The translations under genes and the position numbers were made by a program. Under the pieces are notes generated by a model. The model did no database searches and was not told the origin of the DNA. It saw only the letters and a list, made by a program, of their open reading frames with translations. Source: CACIAM-69d sp001698445 (GTDB lineage Bacteria > Cyanobacteriota > Cyanobacteriia > CACIAM-69d). Taken from it: a stretch of 64,000 bases of DNA. Positions 25,810-34,938 of this stretch are shown here, one piece after another; position 1 is the stretch's first letter; each line of letters opens with the position of its first letter. The stretch covers positions 1-64,000 of the forward strand of contig NZ_JAZAQF010000059.1 in NCBI RefSeq assembly GCF_043235035.1, in the 5' to 3' direction.

Positions 25810-26430
25810 CTAGGCCTTGGCTCGTTGATAGTGCCAGATCAACACAGCCAATGCATTGGTGGTGATGTGGGCAATGGTGGGAACCAGCAAATTGCTCGTC
25901 CACCAAGCACTGCCGCAGAGAATGGCCCCAGTGATGCCGGCCCAAGCGGCGTAGGGCCAATGCTTGCGTCCTGCCAAATGCAGCCAACCAAAGCAAAGGC
26001 TAGATCCCAACAGGGCCAGCCAGTCAGCGCCCAAGCCGGGAAACATCACCCCCCGAAAGAACAGTTCTTCGCTGGCTCCGGGCAACAGGCCCACCCACAA
26101 TGCGTCCCAAGGCAAGAGGGAAGGCATCAACCAGTTGAGATAGGCTTGGGCGCTGCGGCGATATCCGGGCCAAACTAGGGCGATCGCGCCACTGAGGCCG
26201 GTGATGGCGAGGCCTAGCCCCAGTCCGATCGCCACCCCAGTCCAAGACCAAATCACAGGCCAGCGCTGCACTTGGCCCAACCAGAGCCACAGTTGCGCCC
26301 CTCCCCAAAAGGCCAGGGCCGTGAGGGCGATCGTCATCAAAAGCTGCGATCGCTCTAGGGGTTCTAGATCCAAATCCTCAAAATCATTCACAGTGCTTGA
26401 CGGGGCGGGGCGGGGATGGAGCGAGGGCAA
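25810..26430 (-). CDS. CPBP-family intramembrane glutamic endopeptidase
   Basis: A 206-residue polytopic protein with the CPBP/Abi motifs GASEELFFRGVM (the EExxxR motif), FGWLHLAG and PTIAHITTNALAVLIW (C-terminal His). At least five hydrophobic helices follow a soluble acidic N-terminus. These are Rce1-like proteases; in bacteria they process CAAX-like, bacteriocin or signalling proteins. Substrate unknown. It sits between two minus-strand genes without overlap. Confidence 0.9.
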   Translation of the reverse strand: MPSLHPRPAPSSTVNDFEDLDLEPLERSQLLMTIALTALAFWGGAQLWLWLGQVQRWPVIWSWTGVAIGLGLGLAITGLSGAIALVWPGYRRSAQAYLNWLMPSLLPWDALWVGLLPGASEELFFRGVMFPGLGADWLALLGSSLCFGWLHLAGRKHWPYAAWAGITGAILCGSAWWTSNLLVPTIAHITTNALAVLIWHYQRAKA

Positions 26431-26481
26431 GGGTGCATGAAAAATGGCTCTGAAGGGCGAATGAGCGGTGATGGGTGGCGC

Positions 26482-27585
26482 TTAATCACCAGGCCAATCA
26501 ACGGTTGGCAACAACGGTGTTGGTAACAACGGCATGATCGGATCTGGTCGCAAGGCATCGGGCCAGAGGCCGGCCCGGCGGGCCGTGAGCCAACCGATCG
26601 CCTCTAAGTATGATCGCACCCGTGTGGCTCGCAAGTTCAGCGCTTCGGGGGAGACTTGCATCGCGGTGGCGTTGTCGTCCACCGCGAGGATATCGGCCCC
26701 GGCGGCGGCCCAATGCAACACGGCCGCGCCGCCACAGGCGCTGGTGGGCGTAATCACCACGTCGATCGAGTTGCGGGTGATGTCTAGGGGCTGCCATTGG
26801 GCCCAATCGCGCAGGAATTGGGGCGATCGCCACAGGCCAGCCAGCACGCAGGGCAGGAAAGTATGGCCCAATTCTTCGGCGGCCGATCGCGGGGCCAAGT
26901 CTGCCGCTGGGGGGCCGCTGACCAAGGCCGGCGCATGGGCACAGGGCACGGCAAATTCTCGCACCACCAAATGGCTAATCACCGCTTCGGCTCCGGCAAT
27001 CGGATCCACGCCCCGGCCTTGACGATAGGCGGTGGTTAGGGGGGTGTCTTCGTCGGGAAAACGGGCCACCACAGCGATCGCCTCGGCTCCGGCTTCGATC
27101 GCCCGTTCCGCTGCCCTCAGCAGGCTGGCGGGTTGGGCAATGGTTCCCCAAGAGGCTCCGGAAGCGGAAATTTTGAGAGCCACTCCCAGGGGGCGATCGG
27201 TCACAATTGCCGCCATCACATCAATGCCCAAGGTGGCCCGGGCCGCGTCGGCCGCTTGCAGTTGTCGCCGTTGCAATTCCGGCTCAATGGCCCGATCCAA
27301 AATCAGAGCAATCCGGTTTTGGCGCACCGGCCGCAGCCCCCAGTCACCCGCCGCGAGGCGATCGAGCGCATAGCCTTCCACATAAAGGGTGTTGGGCAAC
27401 GGCCAATAGAGCATGGCCCCGTTCAACACATTGGGATGGGTGATCAAACAATCCACCGCCGAGGCCATGGCCCGCGCCACCGGCAGCCCATCGCCTGCGT
27501 AACCCCCGATCGTTGCACCAATGCCGGTGGGAATCAGCAAGACCGCCGTAAACGGGCGAGTTCGGTCAACGATCGCAGATTGCAT
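26482..27585 (-). CDS. DUF3326-family protein
   Basis: A 367-residue soluble protein that I recognise as DUF3326, found widely in cyanobacteria. Characteristic stretches are VLLIPTGIGATIGGYAGDG, LITHPNVLNGAMLYWPLPN, YVEGYALDRLA and VVITPTSACGGAAVLHWAAA. The Gly-rich and Asn-rich patches suggest a nucleotide or metabolite binding site, but no activity is known to me. It stands as a single gene upstream of the CPBP gene on the same strand (51-bp gap), so co-transcription is possible. Confidence 0.8.
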   Translation of the reverse strand: MQSAIVDRTRPFTAVLLIPTGIGATIGGYAGDGLPVARAMASAVDCLITHPNVLNGAMLYWPLPNTLYVEGYALDRLAAGDWGLRPVRQNRIALILDRAIEPELQRRQLQAADAARATLGIDVMAAIVTDRPLGVALKISASGASWGTIAQPASLLRAAERAIEAGAEAIAVVARFPDEDTPLTTAYRQGRGVDPIAGAEAVISHLVVREFAVPCAHAPALVSGPPAADLAPRSAAEELGHTFLPCVLAGLWRSPQFLRDWAQWQPLDITRNSIDVVITPTSACGGAAVLHWAAAGADILAVDDNATAMQVSPEALNLRATRVRSYLEAIGWLTARRAGLWPDALRPDPIMPLLPTPLLPTVDWPGD

Positions 27586-27738
27586 CAGACACAGATTGCA
27601 TCAGACGTAGGACATGAAAGAGCGGCGGCTTGCCCCCCGGCCTCGCGCATTGGCCGGGTTCGAGCCGGGTCTTTGCGGGGTTCAGCCGGGAGCCAAACCA
27701 GAACTTCCGGCCTGGAGTTTAAGGCCAGGGGTGCGCCG

Positions 27739-27939
27739 TTAAACGTTCGACTCGATCGGGTCGCTGGTCACCATGCCCGTGGTCACAATCGCCTCCACAT
27801 GGGCCAGATCATCCTCCACCTGGGTCACCGCCCAACGCAACGGCTCACCCCGTTTTTGCAATTCCGTTTCGATCGCCTGGGGCAGAACCATCGGCGACTC
27901 ATTCAAGTCAATCTCAAACTCAATGAAATGGGTGGTCAT
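27739..27939 (-). CDS. Small conserved hypothetical protein, about 66 aa
   Basis: Starts MTTHFIEFEIDLNESPMVLP and is soluble and acidic, with a beta-alpha pattern (PLRWAVTQVEDDLAHVEAIV). ATG 27939 is preferred over 27951. I believe similar short proteins occur across cyanobacteria but recall no function. The gaps on either side are about 150-200 bp and hold no gene. Confidence 0.6.
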   Translation of the reverse strand: MTTHFIEFEIDLNESPMVLPQAIETELQKRGEPLRWAVTQVEDDLAHVEAIVTTGMVTSDPIESNV

Positions 27940-28157
27940 AGAATTATCCAAATTGATGAGAAATCAGCAGCGGCCAGGGCAGCCCCCTAGGGCCTGTTAA
28001 GGCAAGAGCTTGGATTGATTGGCGCAAGGAGTTTTGGCCAGCAACCTTAGCCAGCAACCTTGACAACTAGTTTCGGCAAAGAATCTTGGCAAGCCGTCCC
28101 AGCAGTTGCTATCTATCCTAGGCAGCTCTTGGCCCACTGGGGCCCAACGGGGTCAAC

Positions 28158-29438
28158 CTAGGCTGACTTGCTGGCGGCATACATAGATTCGCGCACCTGC
28201 ACCATGGCATCCACCAACCGATCCATCTCGTCTTGGGTATGGAGCGCATTGGCCGTGATCCGCACCCGAGGCTTGGCAATGAACCAAATCGGAGAAACCC
28301 AAATTCCATGCTCAGCCATCAGTTGGCGGGCAAAATATTTCGGGTTCATGTCCGGCGGCAACAACACGGGCAACACATTGGTTTCGCCCATCACTTCAAA
28401 GTTGGCGGCCGTCAACCGCGATCGCAAGTAGCGAGTGTTGTCTTGCAGGCGCTTCACCAGCTCTGGATGTTGGCGCACTTGGCGAATACTCTCCAGTGCG
28501 GCGGCGGTCATTGGCGGTGGCAGGGAAATTGTCCCGATCGAGGTGGGCGACACATTCATCAGCGGCTTGAATTCCGCCACATGGGTGCTGATGGCCGCAC
28601 CGGCCGAAGCCGCAAACTTCGAGAAGGTGGTCATGATCAGGGGCACAACGCCTTTGGCGATCGCATCGCTGGGCAAAATCCCAAAATGCTCATAGATGCC
28701 GCGGCCCGTGGGCCCCAGCGCGCCGCTGGCGTGGGCTTCGTCCATCAACAGCACAGAGCCGGGATAGCGACTGAGCACCTCGATCATTTCCGGCAGAGGA
28801 GCCACATCCCCATCCATCGAAAACACCGCATCCGACACCACAAAAATGCGATCGCCTGGCCGCGCATGGCGTTCCAGCTTGCGAGCCAAATCTTGCGCAT
28901 CGCAGTGGCGGTAAGCCTTCACCCGCACATGGGGGCTATAGCTGAACGTTTTGCCCGATCGCGTCCGGGCGTGAGCCAAGGCCGAGATAATGCAGCCGTG
29001 GTTCAGCACGTCCGACATGATCAGGGTTTCGCGATCGTGGGTAAAACCCGGCACCTGAATGGCCAAATGGCAGAAACCATCAATCACGGCCTGCATGGCC
29101 ATCCAGGCATTCATGAACAGTTGCGTGTGAGGCAAATGCTTGAAGCTGGAAATTTCATCTTCCAGTTGGCGGTGCAGATCAATCCGACCACTTAACACCG
29201 AGCAGGAACTATTCGAGGTGCCATATTGCAAAATTGAGTCGATGGCAGCCTGGCGCACGGCCGGGTTCATCGTTAACCCCAGTACGTCATTCGTACAAAA
29301 GGTCAGCACCTCGAAGCGTTCCCCCGTTGTCGCCTCCTCAATTTCGACCCAGTTGCCCTGCTTCTGGTGGCAAATATATTCATCTGGATCGAGATCGCTC
29401 TCATACCAGCGCTGGACGTACTCTTTGACGACTTCCAC
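28158..29438 (-). CDS. PLP-dependent alpha-oxoamine synthase family enzyme
   Basis: A 426-residue enzyme of the AONS/KBL/ALAS/SPT group. PLP site: DEAHASGALG (Asp233, His236) and the Schiff-base Lys274 in MTTFSKFAASAGA, where the usual (G/T)LSK is TFSK. The family condenses an amino acid with an acyl-CoA (BioF, Kbl, serine palmitoyltransferase, HemA). Cyanobacteria make ALA by the C5 route, so ALA synthase is unlikely, and no bio genes adjoin. The odd lysine context and the N-terminal YVQRWYESDLDPDEYICHQK suggest a distinct subfamily. The substrate cannot be named from sequence. Confidence 0.85.
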   Translation of the reverse strand: MEVVKEYVQRWYESDLDPDEYICHQKQGNWVEIEEATTGERFEVLTFCTNDVLGLTMNPAVRQAAIDSILQYGTSNSSCSVLSGRIDLHRQLEDEISSFKHLPHTQLFMNAWMAMQAVIDGFCHLAIQVPGFTHDRETLIMSDVLNHGCIISALAHARTRSGKTFSYSPHVRVKAYRHCDAQDLARKLERHARPGDRIFVVSDAVFSMDGDVAPLPEMIEVLSRYPGSVLLMDEAHASGALGPTGRGIYEHFGILPSDAIAKGVVPLIMTTFSKFAASAGAAISTHVAEFKPLMNVSPTSIGTISLPPPMTAAALESIRQVRQHPELVKRLQDNTRYLRSRLTAANFEVMGETNVLPVLLPPDMNPKYFARQLMAEHGIWVSPIWFIAKPRVRITANALHTQDEMDRLVDAMVQVRESMYAASKSA

Positions 29439-30024
29439 AGGTTTCTCCTCGCCTCAAATTGCTGGTTGCGATCGATCCTTATCCGACCCAGGGTGCGATC
29501 GCGTCGTTGCAGTCACTGCCGCAGATTTCCCGCCAAAACAGCTTAGGAGGGGTTAGGAGTCGGGGGGAATGATCCGAGTCTCCTTCCCAGTCACTGGGCA
29601 GGGTGTGGGGTTGCGATGGTTTCGGTGTATTGCGATTTGTTGCGCTCGCAAATTGCTCTTAACTGTATCTCAGTTCGCGCCTGCTCTTGCAAGGGGCAAT
29701 GGATTGGTCGTGCAATTGGGCCCCTCTCTACACCCCGCGCGATCGCGCGCAACCCCTTTGGGGCAATTCTAAAGATTTGTATTCCGTAACTCTTGATACA
29801 GAAATTTGGCAGAATTTTTTATCTGCGCTACTCTCAGAAGTAGGACAACGGCCTGAAACCGACCTTGATTTCTGACCCAGCAGAGCCAGTAACCAAGGCC
29901 CGATCGGGCCAGGGATTGCCGCCGACCCAGCGCAATGCCTGCATCGCCCTCCAACAGTCCGGGAGTTAATCAACGGTTGTTGTCGCTATAACCCTCAATC
30001 AGTTCTTCCTCGGAGGTTGCTCCC
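29439..30024. other. 586-bp spacer with no supported gene
   Basis: Contains a possible short frame (29687-29875) without SD and several CGATCG sites. The last 20 bp hold the SD of the next small gene (CGGAGG). A promoter for that gene, or an unannotated small RNA, could be present; I see no diagnostic structure. Confidence 0.4.
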
Positions 30025-30216
30025 ATGTCTAGTCTCGACCGCGCTCGTGCCCTGATGACCCAACGTCACCATGCCGTTAAGCACCGTCATCAATCCCTGC
30101 TAGGCCGCGCTAGCGTCACGATGGGCCTGACCACCGATGCGGCCAATCGCCTGACCCACATCCAAGGCAAGTTGGTTAGCGATAGTTACGATCGCAGCCC
30201 GGCCACCATGAGCTAG
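30025..30216 (+). CDS. Small basic hypothetical protein, 63 aa
   Basis: A 63-residue protein, MSSLDRARALMTQRHHAVKH at the start, rich in Arg and His in its first 30 residues and ending in YDRSPATMS. A good SD (CGGAGG) precedes the ATG. It is followed by an intrinsic terminator-like hairpin at 30365-30400, so it appears to be a monocistronic gene. No family is recognised; the basic N-terminus might bind nucleic acid or membranes, but this is speculation. Confidence 0.6.
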   Translation: MSSLDRARALMTQRHHAVKHRHQSLLGRASVTMGLTTDAANRLTHIQGKLVSDSYDRSPATMS

Positions 30217-30840
30217 GTAAACGTCAATGTTCCGGGCGATCGGTTGACCGACTAATCGACTGATCGCCTAGTCCTGATGCAGACCCAACCCACCAGCCCC
30301 CTGCTCCACAACAGGGGCGATTGAGGGAACCACCGGGTCAAGCATAGAACCAAACACCAAATCAGCAGCGGGGCCGGATGTTTAAATCTGGCCCCGCTGC
30401 GCTTGGGGGCTTGGCTCAGAAACCAGCTTGGGGACGGTGTCCTTGGGTGATGATCGAAAGCGATCGATCAAATCAGCGAAATCGATTGGGCGGTCGCTGA
30501 GGCGTGTAGAATGCTCTATTGGGACGCTTGGCTTGGTATATCCAGCGATCGTTGGGATTGATTGAGATTGATTGTTTTCTCAATTAACCCCAAAATTCGG
30601 ATGCCTAGTGGCGTGGTGTTGCGCTGTAGATCGCTTGCTCAAGCGGATTCTTCGGGTGATTTCACGCGGGCCATCTAGAAAACCTTGGACAGCGGGCTTG
30701 GGTTTAGTAACTGCCCGATCGGGTAGCCTGCTTGCCCCTTACGGTCGTGACCCCTCGCCGATCGCTGCCACGAGACTTGTCCCAGTCTTCTTCTAATATT
30801 CCTTGAGACCTTAGCAAGACTTTAGAGATTGAGGTTCACC
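30217..30840. other. Spacer upstream of psbO
   Basis: Holds the hairpin at 30365-30400 and then about 440 bp leading to psbO. TGGCTTGGTATATCC near 30530-30544 contains a TATA-like -10 candidate. No gene is supported. Confidence 0.4.
30365..30400 (+). terminator. GC-rich hairpin after the 63-aa gene
   Basis: GCAGCGGGGCC (30365-30375) pairs with GGCCCCGCTGC (30390-30400) around an A/T-rich loop. It has no T tract, but the 11-bp stem is strong. Confidence 0.65.
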
Positions 30841-31671
30841 ATGCGATACAAAGCTTTGATCGCCGCGCTTCTGGCCCTGTGCCTGAGTGTGCTAACGGCG
30901 GCCTGCGGCGATGCCTCAATGGCCAGCGATCGCCCCCTGACCTACGAAGAAATTCGGAACACCGGTCTGGCGAATAACTGCCCTGATGTCGATACCGTCA
31001 CGCGCGGTTCGATCGCCCTTGAAGCAGGTAAAAATTACAGCATTCAAGCCCTGTGCCTACAGCCCCTTAATTACTACGTAAAAGAAGAAGGCCTTAACAA
31101 GCGCAGAGAAGCGGAATTTGTGGAAGGCCGCTTGCTGACCCGCAAAACCAGCTCCCTCGACCAAATTCAAGGCTCCCTGACCGTGAACAGCGATGGCTCG
31201 CTGGTCTTCACCGAGGAAGATGGCTTTGACTTCCAGCCTTCAACCGTGCTGCTGCCCGGTGGCGAAGAAGTGCCCTTCCTGTTCACGATCAAGCAACTGG
31301 TGGCCACCAGCCAAGCCGGTCAAGCCGCCATCACCTCTTCCACCGACCTGAAGGGTCAATTCCGCGTTCCCTCCTATCGTGGTTCCACCTTCCTGGATCC
31401 GAAGGGTCGTGGCTTGGCTAGCGGCTATGACAATGCCGTGGCGCTGCCCGCTGATGCTGACAGCGACGAACTGGTGAAAGAAAACGTCAAGAAATACGAC
31501 ATCGGCACGGGTAGCATCTCGCTGCAAGTGTCGAAGGTGGACGCTGACACCAACGAAATTGCCGGCACTTTCGTTAGCTACCAACCCTCGGATACCGACA
31601 TGGGTTCCAAGAAGCCGAGCGACATGAAGATTGTCGGTCGTTTCTATGCCCGTGTGGATAGCGATGCCTAG
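30841..31671 (+). CDS. psbO: Photosystem II manganese-stabilising protein PsbO
   Basis: A 276-residue extrinsic 33-kDa PSII subunit that stabilises the Mn4Ca cluster in the thylakoid lumen. Family motifs are clear: LTYEEIRNTGLANNCP (first disulphide Cys), SIQALCLQP (second Cys), VKEEGLNKR, LTRKTSSLDQIQG, DGFDFQPSTVLLPGGEEVPF and FRVPSYRGSTFLDPKGRGLA. The N-terminus is a signal peptide ending LTAACGD, close to a lipobox but with Thr at -3. Start ATG 30841 has GAGG at good distance; a TTG at 30829 is less likely. Monocistronic. Confidence 0.97.
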   Translation: MRYKALIAALLALCLSVLTAACGDASMASDRPLTYEEIRNTGLANNCPDVDTVTRGSIALEAGKNYSIQALCLQPLNYYVKEEGLNKRREAEFVEGRLLTRKTSSLDQIQGSLTVNSDGSLVFTEEDGFDFQPSTVLLPGGEEVPFLFTIKQLVATSQAGQAAITSSTDLKGQFRVPSYRGSTFLDPKGRGLASGYDNAVALPADADSDELVKENVKKYDIGTGSISLQVSKVDADTNEIAGTFVSYQPSDTDMGSKKPSDMKIVGRFYARVDSDA

Positions 31672-31765
31672 GCCATAACAAAAGACAAAGGGGATATGCA
31701 GGGCCAGCGCTGGGCAGGGGAAACCGAACCCCCATGACAACGCAGCCCTCATACCACGTCCCCTA

Positions 31766-31854
31766 AGTTCTTTGGTTGAGAACTCTTTGGTTGAGAATTC
31801 TTTGCTTGGGAATTCTTTGCTTGGGAATTCTTTGCCTAGAAACTTTTGCTTGGG
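31766..31854. repeat. 15-bp tandem repeat between psbO and the HD gene
   Basis: Six units of AATTCTTTGCTTGGG type (31766, 31781, 31796, 31811, 31826, 31841), diverging at the ends. It lies between the converging genes psbO and the HD hydrolase and is not in a credible gene. The next gene stop is 9 bp away. Confidence 0.9.
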
Positions 31855-31862
31855 AGCCATGC

Positions 31863-32870
31863 CTAATCGGCGTGGCTTCCTTGTGTTTGCACGTTGTTTT
31901 TGGTGGAGATGGCTCCACTGCTTGAGTTTCCTGAGTTGGCTGAAGTCCCTGAGCTTACTACTGAAGGGGACACTGAAGTGGAATTAGCGGAAGTGGCTGA
32001 GCTTAAGGAGTGGGCTTCGGGGGCAAAAAAGGGCGTGTATTGCTGGTGCTCGACCCGGAAGACGTTGGCATAGAGGTTGGCGGCAATTTGCTTGCCGGTT
32101 TGGGTTAGCTCCAACAGGCCGAGGGCCGGCTCAATGTATCGGTAAACTACATTCCAATAAAAGCTGGGATATTTGGCGCGCAAGTCATCGGGGCTGTGGT
32201 AGCCCAATTGTTGATTGGTGCCAATTTCCTCAAATTCGTAATAGAGGGCGGGAATTTTTTGTAAATAGCGCGGGTCGGAGAGTTGACCGATCAAGTCGGC
32301 GGCTCGTACCAGGCCGGGATAGCCTACGGTGTCGGCGTGGTCGTTGTCTTGGGGAACGGGGAAGCGGGTGAGTTCAATGTTGTCTTGCACGGCCTGGGTG
32401 TCGATGAGGCGGTGCTTTTTGAAGCGGTCTTTGATGAAACGTTTGCCCCGATCGACGTGGTAGGGGGCCATGCTGGCATCGGTGGCTCCGGTGGGGAGGG
32501 CGATGGTTTCGTCGTCAATGCCGGTGGCGTAGATCCGCTGCTGGGGTCGATCGCGGTGACAAACGCCGCGTACATAGCCAATGTCGTGACACAGCAGCGA
32601 GACATGAAAGAGCAGCCAATCTTCGCAGGTCACGCCGCCTTGGCGAATATGCTTGCCTTTTAAAATTTCTTGGCCCACCAGGGTGACGTACATGGTGTGC
32701 TCGACGTTGTGGTAGAGCGCGTCACTGTTGGCGATGTTTTCTAGGGCCATGTTGGCAACCCACCCGAGAATTTCCGCATAGTCCGGTTTCATGCCGCCGT
32801 AGGTTTGGCGGTAGCCGTCTGCTAGTTCTCGGGTGAGTTCGTCCACGATCGACTTTGTGGGGTTGAGCAC
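31863..32870 (-). CDS. HD-domain metal-dependent phosphohydrolase
   Basis: A 335-residue protein with HD-type metal ligands: HNVEHTMYV, LLFHVSLLCHDIGYVRGVCH and APYHVDRGKRFIKDRF, then HADTVGYPGLVRAADLIGQL. Such proteins hydrolyse cyclic or linear nucleotides; the HN-HD spacing is reminiscent of PDE-like folds. The last 55 residues are a Ser/Thr/Asn-rich disordered tail (SSGTSANSGNSSSGAIS). Substrate unknown. Upstream lies a 15-bp tandem array rather than a recognisable operator. Confidence 0.85.
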   Translation of the reverse strand: MLNPTKSIVDELTRELADGYRQTYGGMKPDYAEILGWVANMALENIANSDALYHNVEHTMYVTLVGQEILKGKHIRQGGVTCEDWLLFHVSLLCHDIGYVRGVCHRDRPQQRIYATGIDDETIALPTGATDASMAPYHVDRGKRFIKDRFKKHRLIDTQAVQDNIELTRFPVPQDNDHADTVGYPGLVRAADLIGQLSDPRYLQKIPALYYEFEEIGTNQQLGYHSPDDLRAKYPSFYWNVVYRYIEPALGLLELTQTGKQIAANLYANVFRVEHQQYTPFFAPEAHSLSSATSANSTSVSPSVVSSGTSANSGNSSSGAISTKNNVQTQGSHAD

Positions 32871-33214
32871 GATCGCTACCTCCGCATGAGTCGGCTGAAT
32901 TGAGAGGGCAAGGCACTCAAGGGGTTCAAGGCAGTTGTTGAGAAATCAACTGGCGCGAAATTCATTAGCGCGAAATTAACTGGCGCGAAATTAACTGGCG
33001 CGAAATTAACTGGCGCGAAATTAACCTGCATGATGTTTCTATCCTAGCGAGTGGCCGGCGGGATACTGTGACAGGGGCTGGGATGGCTGGTGATGATGGT
33101 GGGGGCCCGGGGCGATCGTATCTTGGTTGTTGCTGCGATCGAACTCGCGATTGTTGGTGACCCGTGCCCCACGCCTCAATTCACACATCCGCTCAACTAC
33201 ACCCGCACTTCCCT
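32871..33214. other. Divergent spacer HD gene / 33215 gene
   Basis: 344 bp holding the 15-bp array and otherwise nothing recognisable; the promoters of both flanking genes should be here. Confidence 0.4.
32943..33025. repeat. 15-bp tandem repeat (AAATTAACTGGCGCG)
   Basis: Five units starting at 32943, 32958, 32973, 32988 and 33003 and a partial sixth. The last three full units are identical. It lies in the divergent promoter region between the HD gene and the gene at 33215, 73 bp upstream of the HD start codon. Confidence 0.92.
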
Positions 33215-34894
33215 ATGGCGATCGATGAGTTTTCTAGCTCCATGCCTCATCAGCCTCCATCTTTCCCGTCGCAGCCCGATCGGGATCAGTTTGCCCAGGC
33301 GGCGATCGCCCAAATTCCCAAAATTTTGACCCTGTGCGATCGCAACCCCCATAGCCCCACCTATGGCTGCTTCGATCGCAACTACTGGCAATACAAAATC
33401 GTTGACTTTCCCAGCGGCATGAGCCAGGAATTTGTGCTGCCCCTGGCGTTGGTTTGGGCCCTGCCTTTACCGAACAATCCTTTCTATCAGCAGCCTAACC
33501 TCCAGCGCTGGGTGGAAGCAGGCATTCGCTACGGGGCCCAAAGCTCTCACCCGGACGGCTCCTGTGATGATTATTTTCCCTTTGAACGAGCTGGTGGGGC
33601 GGCGGCCTTTTCTTTGCTGGCCTGCATTGATGCCTGTGAGCTAATTGGGCTAGATGATCCGCAAATTTGGCAATTTTTGAGTCGGCGGGCCGATTGGTTG
33701 GCCCATCACCAAGAAAGCGGCCGGCTCACCAATCACCAGGCCTTGATTGTGCTGTGTTTGGAGTTGCTGGGGCAGCGGCTCCAGACCGATCGATGGCAAC
33801 GGGCCAAGGTCGATCGCCTCAATCAGGTTTTGTCTTGGCAGAGCACCGAAGGCTGGTTTCAAGAATATGAAGGGTGCGATCCGGGCTACCACACCCTCAC
33901 CATTTCCTGTTTGGCACGGTTGCTGACTTTGCAGGGCGACAAGGCAGATCCAAGACTGCAGCCCGCCTTAGCCCAAGCGGTGGAGTTGGTGCAGTGGTTT
34001 GTGCATCCCGATGGCTCTTTTGGGGGGGAATATACGAGCCGAAATACCTATAATTTCTTCCCCCATGGCTTTGAATTGGTGGGGCGGTGGATGCCTTCGG
34101 CTCTGGCAATTAATGACCAAGTTTTACAAGGACTCGCACGGGGATTAGGGGCCTGTTATGCGGATGACCATATTGTGGGTCATCACACTTGGAATTATTT
34201 GTTAGCCTGGCGGGATTTTGTGCCCGATCGCCCGCCCATTCCAGATCCCAAGCCCCTGCGAATTTGGCTACCGGAAGCCAGAATTTTGATCGATCGTCGC
34301 CAAAACCACGAAGGTCACTGGTTGACCTTACTGTTAGCCCTCAACAAAGGCGGCACTTTCAAAATTTTCCGAAACCAACACCTATTGGCATCCGATACGC
34401 AATTTTCACTGCAAGTGCAACAGGGCAAAAAACTGAAAAATGCTGTGGGTCACCTGGTGGATCAATACGATCTGCAAGTGGAACCCGATCGCATTGGCAT
34501 TTGTGGGCAACTGGGCTGGGCAAAACAAACCCTCATGACCCCTAGCAAGTTAATGATTTTGCGGTTGGTTATGTTGAGTGTGGGGCGATTTTTTCCGAAC
34601 CTTATTCGGCGCATTTTGCAGCAGATTTTGATCGTGGGCAAGCGATCGACCCCCTATCGTTTCATTCGTCGTTTGGAATGGGTGGGGCAAGGCTGGCGGG
34701 TGCAAGATGAGTTGCTGGCTCCCGATTGGCAACCCGTGCAAGGCGTGGAAATCGGTACCGATCAAACTTCGATTTATGTGGTGATGAGCCGCACTTACCA
34801 AGCGGGTCAGCTCCAAAAAAGCTGGAATTTGACGACTCAGGTTCAGCATCTCCAGCCTGGTGAACCCCTGAAGGTCGATCGCCTGTTTTCCTAA
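33215..34894 (+). CDS. Hypothetical protein with alpha/alpha-toroid (polysaccharide-lyase/prenyltransferase-like) character
   Basis: About 559 residues. The first 350 carry repeated helical pairs with Trp, His and Gly-rich turns (RYGAQSSHPDGSCDDYFPFE, QSTEGWFQEYEGCDPGYHTL, HPDGSFGGEYTSRNTYNFFP), like the alpha/alpha toroids of polysaccharide lyases or terpene cyclases. The C-terminal 200 residues are beta-rich (KKLKNAVGHLVDQYDLQVEP). No signal peptide. It is followed 44 bp later by a flippase-like membrane protein, so both may serve surface-glycan production. Start uncertain: ATG 33215 or 33242, or GTG 33164. I do not recognise a characterised homologue. Confidence 0.7.
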   Translation: MAIDEFSSSMPHQPPSFPSQPDRDQFAQAAIAQIPKILTLCDRNPHSPTYGCFDRNYWQYKIVDFPSGMSQEFVLPLALVWALPLPNNPFYQQPNLQRWVEAGIRYGAQSSHPDGSCDDYFPFERAGGAAAFSLLACIDACELIGLDDPQIWQFLSRRADWLAHHQESGRLTNHQALIVLCLELLGQRLQTDRWQRAKVDRLNQVLSWQSTEGWFQEYEGCDPGYHTLTISCLARLLTLQGDKADPRLQPALAQAVELVQWFVHPDGSFGGEYTSRNTYNFFPHGFELVGRWMPSALAINDQVLQGLARGLGACYADDHIVGHHTWNYLLAWRDFVPDRPPIPDPKPLRIWLPEARILIDRRQNHEGHWLTLLLALNKGGTFKIFRNQHLLASDTQFSLQVQQGKKLKNAVGHLVDQYDLQVEPDRIGICGQLGWAKQTLMTPSKLMILRLVMLSVGRFFPNLIRRILQQILIVGKRSTPYRFIRRLEWVGQGWRVQDELLAPDWQPVQGVEIGTDQTSIYVVMSRTYQAGQLQKSWNLTTQVQHLQPGEPLKVDRLFS

Positions 34895-34938
34895 AGCCGC
34901 CAACCTATCCCCATCATCCTTCCTGCCTGAGATTTTCT

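Noticed and set aside
29687..29875. 62-residue frame in the long spacer
   Set aside because: No SD, no recognisable features, and part of an otherwise non-coding stretch.
31240..31860. 206-residue minus-strand frame with KEFPS repeats
   Set aside because: It is antisense to psbO; the peptide repeat is merely the translation of the 15-bp array.
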